Shown here one piece after another: positions 7,515-14,156 of a stretch of DNA of 14,979 bases (positions are counted from its first letter, which is position 1; the number at the start of each line of letters is the position of its first letter). The stretch lies in assembly GCA_964627125.1 (NCBI GenBank), contig CAZVJQ010000032.1:1-14979 (forward strand), given 5' to 3'. This stretch comes from Fastidiosipila sp964627125. Lineage in GTDB: Bacteria > Bacillota > Clostridia > Saccharofermentanales > Fastidiosipilaceae. The translations under genes were made by a program, and so were the position numbers. The notes beneath the pieces were generated by a model. It saw nothing but the letters and a program-made list of their open reading frames with translations, ran no database searches and was not told the origin of the DNA.

Positions 7515-8911
7515 ATGCATATTGCAATAATCTGTATACCACTGAGTGGTCATCTAAACCCCAATTTGCTTGTGGCAAAAGGTCTAATCGAGCGTGGTCA
7601 TCAAGTTACAATTCTAACTGGAACAGATAGAAAAAAATCTGTTGAAGCAATTGGTGCAAACTTTATTGACGTCATCCAATCTGATGAAGACACTAAGACA
7701 ATGGATAAGATTAAGGACTTTAATCGTAAAAATTTCTTCGATGTAGGTGGAACTTTAGGTTCTCTAAGACATGCTCAATCACTGAGTTTGAGGCTTTATC
7801 CTCATGTGAAAAANNNNNNNNNNNNNNNNNNNNNNNNNNNNNNNNNNNNNNNNNNNNNNNNNNNNNNNNNNNNNNNNNNNNNNNNNNNNNNNNNNNNNNN
7901 NNNNNNNNNNNNNGTTCTCTAAGACATGCTCAATCACTGAGTTTGAGGCTTTATCCTCATGTGAAAAAACTTCTCGAAGACTTAAATCCAGATGCAGTAT
8001 TGTTGGATTTTGTAACTTATCCAGGGAAAATTGCTCTTGATCAATTAGATATCCCTTATTACACAGTGAGCCCAACTCCATTTGTAACACAAGCTGAGAG
8101 CGGAATTCCATACTACATGGGTTTAGGTCCAATGAAGGTTAAACCAGTGGAAAAAGTTAGAAACTATTTTGGTTGGCGACTTGTCCATGTTGTTAAAAAA
8201 CTGATTTATTTACAAGATAGAAAAGAAATGAAATCTGCAAACTTCAACTATTTCGATAAGCACGGTAAGGAAGTCCTCTATTCCCCTGATGGCGTAATAG
8301 CATACGGCCTCAAAAGTTTAGAGTTCAATGATAAATTCAATAGCCCAATGAAGTGGGTTGGTTATCCAATTGAAGATTTAAGTGCAGAATCTACATTAGA
8401 ATTTGATTCAAAATGGAAGAAGAAAGTACTAGTAACTATCGGTAGTACTATGCAAAAGCGTCTAGGCACTCTCTTAACTTACATAGGAAAATTAGCGGTT
8501 CAGCACCCTGACATTCTCTTTTGTGTGACTGCAGGTATTGTTAATAAGGAAAATGAAGAGCTCGAGTCTAAGTTTGAGAACTTAAAAGTTTTCACATATA
8601 TAGATTATTCTTCTGAATTATCCCAATTTGATGCAATTATTCAACATGGTGGGGCAGGTATTTTCTACCATGCAATTTACTGGGGCATCCCTTCTGTTTA
8701 TATTCCACAAGACAATGATCAATTTGACTATGCCAAGCGTGGGCACCACTTCGGTACTGGTATTGAGTCAAAATTAAAAGATTTAGAGCGTGATTTTTCA
8801 ACATTATTGTATAACTGGGATGATTCTAGGTTGGCTTTGGCAAAAGCAGAGCTACACGCTACCGACCCTGCTGCAGACGTGGAAGAAGCACTCTTCAAAT
8901 TATTAGGTTAG
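7515..8911 (+). CDS. UGT/MGT-type glycosyltransferase (GT-B fold), split by an assembly gap
   Basis: This enzyme should move a sugar from a nucleotide-sugar donor to a small, probably lipid-like, acceptor. The N-terminus has the family pattern (IAIICIPLSGHLNPNLLVAKGL) and the C-terminal half carries the donor-site signature HGGAG followed by PQDNDQFDYA, as in macrolide and steroid UDP-glycosyltransferases. No signal peptide or membrane anchor was seen. The 100-N run at 7814-7913 is flanked by identical 55-base copies; removing the Ns and one copy joins the halves in frame as a 413-residue protein, a normal length. The HGGAG His is then residue 326. The start follows GAGAGGA, ten bases upstream. 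A TTG-initiated frame after the gap is an artefact. It is the first gene of a five-gene operon, ending nine bases before the reductase. Confidence 0.9.
7759..7968 (+). repeat. 55-base exact duplication flanking the N gap (assembly overlap)
   Basis: Bases 7759-7813 and 7914-7968 are identical and directly abut the N run on either side. A 55-base end overlap is what two unmerged contigs from a k=55 de Bruijn graph would show. It is therefore read as one genomic copy, not a biological repeat. Confidence 0.88.
7814..7913. other. Scaffold gap of exactly 100 N
   Basis: The run is exactly 100 N, a conventional placeholder for a gap of unknown size. Given the matching flanks, its true size is probably minus 55 bases, meaning that no sequence is missing. 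Confidence 0.95.
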
Positions 8912-8920
8912 GACAAATAG

Positions 8921-9907
8921 ATGGCTAAAATATTAGTAACAGGAGCAACAGGATTTTTAGGTGGATATCTCGTTAGACGCTTGGAGGCGGATGGTAAGCA
9001 AGTAATCGCTAGTGGTAGGAATGAAGAAAAAGGGAAAGAATTTTCTAATTTTGCTCGCTGTGACTTGTCAAATACCGATGAGGTACAAGATTTATTTACT
9101 CAAAATCCAGATATTGAATTAGTGATTAACTCAGCTGCTCTATCTAGTGCATGGGGTAAGTATGAGGATTTTTATAAGGCTAATTACGTGTCAGTAGAAA
9201 ATACATTGAATGCGATAAGTGCGTCAGATAATAATATTAAACTAATTCATGTTTCTAGCCCTAGCGTATATGCCAGAATGGCTGACCAAAACATGCTAAC
9301 TGAAGATGAACCTTTCCCTGAAAAACCAATGACTCCATACAGTAAAACTAAACAAATGGCTGAGAAATTACTGCAGGCTGAAGCAAATTTCCCTTATGCA
9401 ATTATTAGACCTCGAGGGATTATCGGTGTTGGAGATACAAGCGTTGTTCCAAGATTATTAAATGCGTCTACAAGTCCTGTAGGTATACCACTAGTTGGTG
9501 GTGGTATACATTCGCTCGATGTTACTTGTGTCGAAAATGTTGTTGAAGCAATAATTGCTGTTATGAAGATAGACATGAAGGGACAAATTTTCCATGTAAC
9601 AGATGGCAACCCACGACCTTTCCGTGAATTATTGGGGATTTTAGAATCTGGATTAGGTACTGAATTTAAAAAAATAAATATTCCAAGAGGCTTACTGAAT
9701 CCAGTAGCACATATTATGCAGGGATTGTACAAAACTTTCTCACCTGGAACTGAACCAAGATTAACACCTTACACCTTGTCGACAATAGCTTATGAGCAGA
9801 CACTATCGATTGATAAGCTATTAAAGGAGACTGATTATAAACCTCTTGTCAGCCTAGAATCGGAGCTTGATAGATATGCCAAATATTACAAATCCTATCT
9901 GGCTTGA
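8921..9907 (+). CDS. Extended SDR NAD(P)-dependent reductase/epimerase (3beta-HSD/OleD-like)
   Basis: This 328-residue oxidoreductase is of the extended short-chain dehydrogenase type. The N-terminal Rossmann motif GATGFLG (residues 8-14) binds the dinucleotide. The catalytic residues are Tyr140 and Lys144 in PYSKTK, with a Ser in HVSSPSVY (about 112-115). The C-terminal part would bind the substrate. The overall pattern resembles 3beta-hydroxysteroid-type dehydrogenases and OleD, which reduces a 2-alkyl-3-ketoacid, more than sugar epimerases; this is judged by eye. The context agrees, as it lies with a condensing enzyme that would make a beta-keto product. AGGA is seven bases before the ATG and overlaps the upstream stop. 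The 3' end overlaps the next gene by 32 bases, so the two are probably translationally coupled. A nucleotide-sugar epimerase role feeding the glycosyltransferase remains possible. Confidence 0.87.
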   Translation: MAKILVTGATGFLGGYLVRRLEADGKQVIASGRNEEKGKEFSNFARCDLSNTDEVQDLFTQNPDIELVINSAALSSAWGKYEDFYKANYVSVENTLNAISASDNNIKLIHVSSPSVYARMADQNMLTEDEPFPEKPMTPYSKTKQMAEKLLQAEANFPYAIIRPRGIIGVGDTSVVPRLLNASTSPVGIPLVGGGIHSLDVTCVENVVEAIIAVMKIDMKGQIFHVTDGNPRPFRELLGILESGLGTEFKKINIPRGLLNPVAHIMQGLYKTFSPGTEPRLTPYTLSTIAYEQTLSIDKLLKETDYKPLVSLESELDRYAKYYKSYLA

Positions 9908-10661
9908 AGCAGGAGCATGTTATAGCAAGAAAAACCATATACTAAAAGGTGGTGGTAGTGATAGAGTGCGCTTCCCTGCTGGATTCTGGTTATTTGAAGA
10001 TAGTCATGGGAAGGTTAATCTTTATGACACTGGTTATGGTGCGAAGATTAATGCTAAAACTATTAAATCTTGGGCCTATAGGCAAGTTTTACCGGTTGAA
10101 TTCAATCCTAATACAGAAGGTATTTGGCCACAACTCCAAGCAATGGGTGTTACTAAAATTGACCGTATAATTATTAGTCATCTTCATCCAGATCATATTG
10201 GTGGATTAAAAACTCTACCTAATGATATCCCTATCTACATTACCCCTGGTCTTTATGAAACTTATAAAAAACCTGGTCTTACAGATTTAGTCTGGAAAGA
10301 ATATATTCCAGATAATTTTGAAGAGCGTTTAGAGATAATTGATCTAGTGGAAGATGAAGATAACACCGGTGTTTGGCGTGGTCCATTCATAGATGAGAAT
10401 ATTCAATTTGTAGCTCTAGATGGTCATTGTAGGCAATTGTTATGTTTGGATTTTAAAGATAGTAAAACCTTCCTAGCTGCAGATGCTAGCTGGGGACAAG
10501 AATTCTTACAAAACTATAAGAATATTAAGAGACTACCAATGCTTATAATGCACGATAAAGAGATGTTTATAAAGACTAATGAATATCTTTTAGATTTACA
10601 AGAGAATCAAGAATATAAGGTTATTTTCAGCCATGACGAAAAACCTGAAGAAGCGAGATAA
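9876..10661 (+). CDS. Metallo-beta-lactamase-fold hydrolase, lactonase-like
   Basis: This 261-residue hydrolase has the complete two-metal site of the fold: His102, His104, Asp106 and His107 in SHLHPDHIGG, His184 in DGH, the bridging Asp203 in AADASWG, and His253 near the end. The neighbourhood of the motif looks like the N-acyl-homoserine lactonase branch, so a lactone, ester or thioester substrate is likely. No signal peptide was seen, so it should be cytoplasmic. The ATG at 9876 is chosen because GGAG (9862-9865) is ten bases upstream; a TTG at 9867 in the same frame is only one base from it. The gene begins inside the reductase gene. In this operon it could hydrolyse a product or intermediate, or act as an editing thioesterase. 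Confidence 0.87.
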   Translation: MPNITNPIWLEAGACYSKKNHILKGGGSDRVRFPAGFWLFEDSHGKVNLYDTGYGAKINAKTIKSWAYRQVLPVEFNPNTEGIWPQLQAMGVTKIDRIIISHLHPDHIGGLKTLPNDIPIYITPGLYETYKKPGLTDLVWKEYIPDNFEERLEIIDLVEDEDNTGVWRGPFIDENIQFVALDGHCRQLLCLDFKDSKTFLAADASWGQEFLQNYKNIKRLPMLIMHDKEMFIKTNEYLLDLQENQEYKVIFSHDEKPEEAR

Positions 10662-10664
10662 TTT

Positions 10665-11906
10665 ATGTTAAAAACAATCATTACTTATTTTCAAACTAAA
10701 AGACGCATGAAGTTTACAAGAGAGCAGCTGGAGCTTTATCAGGAGCGAAGATTAGAAAGGCTCTATAAAAAAGTTAAAAAGAACTCTCCTTACTATCAAA
10801 AATATGACCCTGAGACACAGCCAGTTGTAGACAAAAATTGGATGCTAGAAAACTTCGACGAGCTTAATACCGCAGGTCTGAAGTTAGATGAAGTTAGAGA
10901 ATTAGCAATTAGTTCTGAGCAAACAAGGAACTTCTCAACCACTATCGGTGAATATTCAGTTGGATTATCTTCAGGCACATCAGGGCATCAAGGAGTATTT
11001 GTTCTAAGCCAAGAAGAGAGAGAATCATGGTTAGGTGCAATATTAGCCAAACTCCTAAAAGTACAAGATTTAATTCGCAAGCAATCAATAGCATTCTTCT
11101 TAAGAGCTAACAATGAGCTCTATGAAACAGCGAGTTCTAGAAGATTCGAATTTGAATTTTATGATTTAGAAGATCCTGTGAATGAATTATTTGAAAGGCT
11201 AAAGCAACAAAATCCAACAATTCTAATTGGCCAATCTTCCCTATTGCTACAAATTGCAAAGCGTAAACATGACGGTGATTTAAGCAATATTGAACGTGTA
11301 GTAAATGTAGCTGAAGTTTTAGAAGATGAAGATGCTATATATCTAGTGGAAGTCTTCGGAGTGAAACATATAGACCAAGTGTATCAAGCAACAGAAGGAT
11401 TATTAGGAACTACCTGTAGTCATGGTTCTATTCACTTGCATGAAGATATAGTATATTTTGAAAAAGAATGGATAGATGATAAGCGTTTCTTCCCTATAAT
11501 TACAGACCTTTATAGATATACACAGCCTTATATAAATTATAGGTTAAATGATATCTTACAAGTCCATGAAGAGCAAAACTGCCCATGTGGTCAGCCAAAT
11601 CTACGTTTATCCCATATAGAGGGACGTGAGGACGATACCTTCTCATACTTAAATTCAGATGAACCAATCTTCCCTGACTTCATTAGAAGAGCTGTATTAT
11701 TTGTGGATGGAGTTCAAGAATATCAGGTGAGCCAAGATGAAGATAAGAATATTTATATTGAGTTATTAGTACAAGATAAATATGATTTGCACACCGTCTT
11801 CGAAGAGATAAAAACTGAATTGTTAAAATTTGATGATTTCAATATAACATTAAAGGAGTATACTTATCCAAAAAGCGGAAAGCTTAAGCGAGTTAGGAGG
11901 ATTTAA
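10665..11906 (+). CDS. Adenylate-forming enzyme, F390-synthetase/PaaK-like
   Basis: This 413-residue member of the ANL (AMP-binding) superfamily should activate a carboxylate with ATP as an acyl-adenylate. Motifs seen are the phosphate-binding loop LSSGTSGHQG (101-110), YQATE (240-244, matching the usual Y-G-x-T-E) and the ribose-binding YRLND (292-296). Cys251, Cys306 and Cys308 (CPCG) resemble the structural metal site of the PaaK/F390-synthetase branch. The short C-terminal domain ends with a basic tail (KSGKLKRVRRI) containing a candidate catalytic Lys. It begins three bases after the hydrolase stop with a weak Shine-Dalgarno. Coenzyme F420 adenylation itself is unlikely, as nothing here points to F420 use. 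A fatty or beta-hydroxy acid is the likelier substrate from context; the acceptor (CoA, ACP, or intramolecular lactone) is unknown. Confidence 0.85.
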   Translation: MLKTIITYFQTKRRMKFTREQLELYQERRLERLYKKVKKNSPYYQKYDPETQPVVDKNWMLENFDELNTAGLKLDEVRELAISSEQTRNFSTTIGEYSVGLSSGTSGHQGVFVLSQEERESWLGAILAKLLKVQDLIRKQSIAFFLRANNELYETASSRRFEFEFYDLEDPVNELFERLKQQNPTILIGQSSLLLQIAKRKHDGDLSNIERVVNVAEVLEDEDAIYLVEVFGVKHIDQVYQATEGLLGTTCSHGSIHLHEDIVYFEKEWIDDKRFFPIITDLYRYTQPYINYRLNDILQVHEEQNCPCGQPNLRLSHIEGREDDTFSYLNSDEPIFPDFIRRAVLFVDGVQEYQVSQDEDKNIYIELLVQDKYDLHTVFEEIKTELLKFDDFNITLKEYTYPKSGKLKRVRRI

Positions 11907-11907
11907 T

Positions 11908-12873
11908 ATGAGACACTTAACTATTGAAAGTTTTGGACTCGCCAAAGGCCCAAATAAGATGGAATTTGACAATGCTACGAGGTGGAGAGTCTTTACGAAA
12001 TCACCTATTCCTCCACTCATGGGTCCTAATAATTTCCAATTAGAATTAGTAGATGAAGCTTTAAATGATTTATTTAGTAGATCAAAGTATAAGCCTGAAG
12101 ATATCGATTTATTAGTATCTACATCTGGTACTGGGATTCAGCCTATTCCATCTGACAGTGCCCTTATTCATGAGCGTTGGCTCAAAGGAACTAATATACC
12201 TGCAATGGATATAGATACGACCTGCACATCATTTATAACTGCACTAGACACTGTCTCTTACTTTATGGATGCTAAGAGATATAAGAGAGTTCTAATTGTT
12301 GCACATGATATGGCGTCAATTGGACTAAATCCAGACCAGCCTCATTCATATAAATTATTCAGCGATGGAGCAGCAGCCTTTCTACTTGAGGCAACAGATG
12401 AAGAAAAAGGTGTGGTACACGCAAGACAAGCAACTTATTCAGAAGGTGCGCACTCAACTGAAATTAGAGGTGGTTTGAGCCATATTCCTTATAATCAGCT
12501 TGGTGCAGAGAACGTAAGTGATGCAGATTATCACTTCTCTATGCATGGTAAAGAGGTTCTTAAACTAGCTCTTAAATATCTTAAACCAGAATTTGATACA
12601 TTCTTACGTGATGCTGAATTGAGCGTAGATGATTTTAAACTAGTCTTCCCTCATCAAGCAAGCTCTGCTATTGGCCCTGCCATGATTCGTCTAGGTATAG
12701 CTAAAGGGAAATATGTAGATAGGGTTGAAGAATTAGGAAATATGGTCTCTGCATCGGTTCCATACATTCTTGCTGATGCACTTAAAAATTCAGAAGTTGG
12801 CCCTGGTGATTTAGTAGCGCTTATGGGAACAGCTGCTGGATTAACAATGAGTTTTTTAGCTTTACAACTTTAA
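11908..12873 (+). CDS. KAS III/thiolase-like condensing enzyme (FabH/OleA-type)
   Basis: This 321-residue protein has the FabH-superfamily triad: Cys106 in DTTCTSF, His249 in FPHQASS and Asn278 in LGNMVSASVP. The enzyme would load an acyl group on Cys106 and perform a Claisen condensation with a malonyl or second acyl thioester. It is unlikely to be the housekeeping FabH: the active-site context differs (DIDTTCTSF rather than the usual DINAACSGF) and it sits in an accessory operon rather than with fab genes. A role like OleA, joining two acyl chains, or a specialised starter-condensing step both fit. AGGAGG (11895-11900) lies seven bases before the ATG, and one base separates it from the upstream stop. 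It is the last gene of the operon, followed by a hairpin. Confidence 0.88.
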   Translation: MRHLTIESFGLAKGPNKMEFDNATRWRVFTKSPIPPLMGPNNFQLELVDEALNDLFSRSKYKPEDIDLLVSTSGTGIQPIPSDSALIHERWLKGTNIPAMDIDTTCTSFITALDTVSYFMDAKRYKRVLIVAHDMASIGLNPDQPHSYKLFSDGAAAFLLEATDEEKGVVHARQATYSEGAHSTEIRGGLSHIPYNQLGAENVSDADYHFSMHGKEVLKLALKYLKPEFDTFLRDAELSVDDFKLVFPHQASSAIGPAMIRLGIAKGKYVDRVEELGNMVSASVPYILADALKNSEVGPGDLVALMGTAAGLTMSFLALQL

Positions 12874-12893
12874 TATTCACTTTATTTTTTACT

Positions 12894-12936
12894 ATAGCCT
12901 TCGTTTTGGAAATCAAATGCGAGGGTATTATTTTGC
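12894..12936 (+). terminator. Terminator of the five-gene operon
   Basis: ATAGCCTTCG (12894-12903) pairs with CGAGGGTAT (12920-12928) with one bulged G and one T-G pair, around a 16-base loop, followed by TTATTTTG. The position 20 bases after the last stop fits termination of the operon before rpiA. The stem is imperfect. Confidence 0.5.
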
Positions 12937-12969
12937 CTCAAATTATTAGCTCTATTGTAGAATTGTGGC

Positions 12970-12975
12970 TATAAT
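12970..12975 (+). promoter_or_regulatory. Probable -10 element for rpiA
   Basis: A perfect TATAAT lies 54 bases upstream of the rpiA ATG. No convincing -35 stands 16-18 bases before it and the upstream TG is one base off the extended position. Confidence 0.4.
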
Positions 12976-13029
12976 GGACTGAGAAATTACTTATTGATTT
13001 TACTTTGAAAGGTTAATTGGGTTTTATTT

Positions 13030-13707
13030 ATGGATGCTAGAGAATTGAAGAGACAGGCGGCTTTGCACGCAGCAGAATACGTTGAAAGTGGCATGACAAT
13101 TGGGCTAGGAACAGGTTCTACAGCTTCAGAATTTGTCAGAGCTATCGCTGAAAAATTAGACTCTGGAGAGTTAAAGGATTTAAGATTTGTCTCAAGTTCA
13201 GTTAAGACAGATAAGCTTGCAGCAGAATTAGGGATTACAATTGAAGACATTGATGATGTAGAAGAGATAGACCTTTCAATTGATGGAGTCGATGAGATTA
13301 ATGAGAACTTCATCGCTATTAAGGGTGGTGGCGGCTCCTTACTATACGAAAAAATAATGGCTGTAAATAGCAAATTAAATATTGCAATTGCAGACGATAG
13401 TAAATTAGTTGAAGATTTAGGGAAATTCCCACTCGCTGTTGAAGTTGTAAAAAGAGGATCAGATAAATTACTTCAGAGATTTGCTAACTTAGGCTATGAG
13501 CCAAGTTTTAGACAAAAGGATGGTGAAATTTTTGTTTCAGACGATAATAATTACATCATTGATTTACATTTAAAAAAGATTGAAAATCCTAGAGAACTAG
13601 CTGCTGAATTAGAGGCTTATACTGGTGTTGTTGAACATGGATTGTTCTTAGGACTAGCAAGTAAGATTATTCTAGCTGGTGAAGATGGAGTAAGAGAGAT
13701 AAATTAA
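13030..13707 (+). CDS. rpiA: Ribose-5-phosphate isomerase A
   Basis: This enzyme interconverts ribose 5-phosphate and ribulose 5-phosphate in the non-oxidative pentose phosphate pathway, in the cytoplasm. The 225-residue length is usual for RpiA. The family motifs are all present: the phosphate loop GLGTGST near residue 26, the active-site Asp pair in SIDGVDE, and the lysine loop KGGGGSLLYEK with its catalytic acid. The ATG is the only start available, as a stop lies in frame just upstream without another start codon between. The Shine-Dalgarno is weak (GGG at 13019-13021) unless AAAGG at 13008-13012, 17 bases away, is used. It is a single gene between two terminators, with no clear functional link to the neighbouring operon. 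Confidence 0.97.
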   Translation: MDARELKRQAALHAAEYVESGMTIGLGTGSTASEFVRAIAEKLDSGELKDLRFVSSSVKTDKLAAELGITIEDIDDVEEIDLSIDGVDEINENFIAIKGGGGSLLYEKIMAVNSKLNIAIADDSKLVEDLGKFPLAVEVVKRGSDKLLQRFANLGYEPSFRQKDGEIFVSDDNNYIIDLHLKKIENPRELAAELEAYTGVVEHGLFLGLASKIILAGEDGVREIN

Positions 13708-13715
13708 GCATAAAA

Positions 13716-13735
13716 TTACCCTCTCACGAGGGTAA
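13716..13735. terminator. Bidirectional terminator between rpiA and the convergent small gene
   Basis: A perfect eight-base stem, TTACCCTC (13716-13723) with GAGGGTAA (13728-13735), closes a four-base loop. ACTTTTGCTATTTTTT follows on the plus strand and AATTTTATG on the minus strand, so it can serve both convergent genes. Confidence 0.85.
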
Positions 13736-13749
13736 ACTTTTGCTATTTT

Positions 13750-13998
13750 TTAGTTTGGTTCTAACTCATTATTTTTTATATCTTCATCTTGAGCAGGGTC
13801 ACCAGTTCTATCTATTTCTTCTGCTCTACCTACTACTTCATGAGGAGTTTCTTCATCTGGTGCACCTTCTGGAATCTCTCTTGGATCTTCATTTATAGCA
13901 GCAATATTATCTCTTGCTGCCTTATATGCCTCTAGTTCCTCTAGATTCATATCTTTAATATCTTTTTCTTCATTTACATGATTTTGATTTTCTTGCAT
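13750..13998 (-). CDS. Small, very acidic, probably disordered protein of unknown function
   Basis: The product is 82 residues, highly hydrophilic and rich in Glu and Asp, with no cysteine, membrane segment or signal peptide. A short helical stretch (NLEELEAYKAARDNIAAI, about 18-35) precedes a Pro/Glu-rich tail likely to be disordered. AAGGAGGA (14005-14012) lies six bases before the ATG, so expression is probably good. It ends against the bidirectional terminator shared with rpiA and is divergent from the GTPase gene, 158 bases away, with a Fur-type site in between. It resembles the acidic protein at 5211-5456 in size, composition and the Met-Gln-acidic start, but I see no convincing alignment. 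I recognise no family. Confidence 0.72.
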   Translation of the reverse strand: MQENQNHVNEEKDIKDMNLEELEAYKAARDNIAAINEDPREIPEGAPDEETPHEVVGRAEEIDRTGDPAQDEDIKNNELEPN

Positions 13999-14035
13999 AC
14001 ATTGTCCTCCTTAATGTATTCTTTAAAATACAGCA

Positions 14036-14062
14036 ATAATATCGGCGAAACCAAATGTTCAA
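14036..14062 (-). promoter_or_regulatory. Possible promoter for the small acidic protein at 13998
   Basis: On the minus strand TTGAAC (14057-14062) and TATTAT (14036-14041) are 15 bases apart. The Fur-type operator lies upstream of this promoter rather than across it, so this gene is less likely to be repressed from that site. Confidence 0.35.
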
Positions 14063-14067
14063 GCTGT

Positions 14068-14076
14068 TGTTATAAT
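14068..14076 (+). promoter_or_regulatory. Extended -10 promoter for the GTPase gene
   Basis: TGTTATAAT (14068-14076) is a perfect extended -10 element. No good -35 was seen. Transcription would start near 14083, placing the Fur-type operator at about +4 to +22. Confidence 0.55.
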
Positions 14077-14085
14077 ATATTAAGT

Positions 14086-14104
14086 GATAATGATAATCAT
14101 TAGT
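14086..14104 (+). promoter_or_regulatory. Fur-type operator (iron box)
   Basis: GATAATGATAATCATTAGT matches the classical 19-base Fur box GATAATGATAATCATTATC at 17 positions. Read as the Gram-positive 7-1-7 form TGATAAT-N-ATTATCA, bases 14085-14099 match 13 of 14. It sits just downstream of the -10 element of the GTPase gene, where a bound repressor would block transcription. Related FUR-family regulators (PerR, Zur) prefer different half-sites (TTATAAT; TCGTAAT), so Fur fits best. Confidence 0.7.
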
Positions 14105-14156
14105 TTACGGAATTAGAAAAATTTCGTGAACTTCTAACATTACTTCGGGGGATTTA

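Noticed and set aside
7943..8911. Separate shorter glycosyltransferase gene starting at a TTG after the N gap
   Set aside because: The start lies inside the duplicated 55-base contig end and has no ribosome binding site; the frame is the continuation of the gene starting at 7515.
7514..12873. Plasmid, phage or insertion-sequence origin for the biosynthetic operon
   Set aside because: No transposase, integrase, terminal repeats or tRNA flank the operon, and base composition looks like the neighbours by eye; transfer cannot be shown from this window.
11908..12873. Housekeeping FabH of fatty acid synthesis
   Set aside because: No acpP, fabD, fabG or fabF nearby, and the residues around the active-site Cys differ from typical FabH; a specialised condensing enzyme fits better, though not proven.
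14013..14156. Riboswitch or small RNA in the spacer before the GTPase gene
   Set aside because: The spacer is explained by two divergent promoters and the Fur-type operator; no conserved riboswitch core or stable long hairpin was seen.
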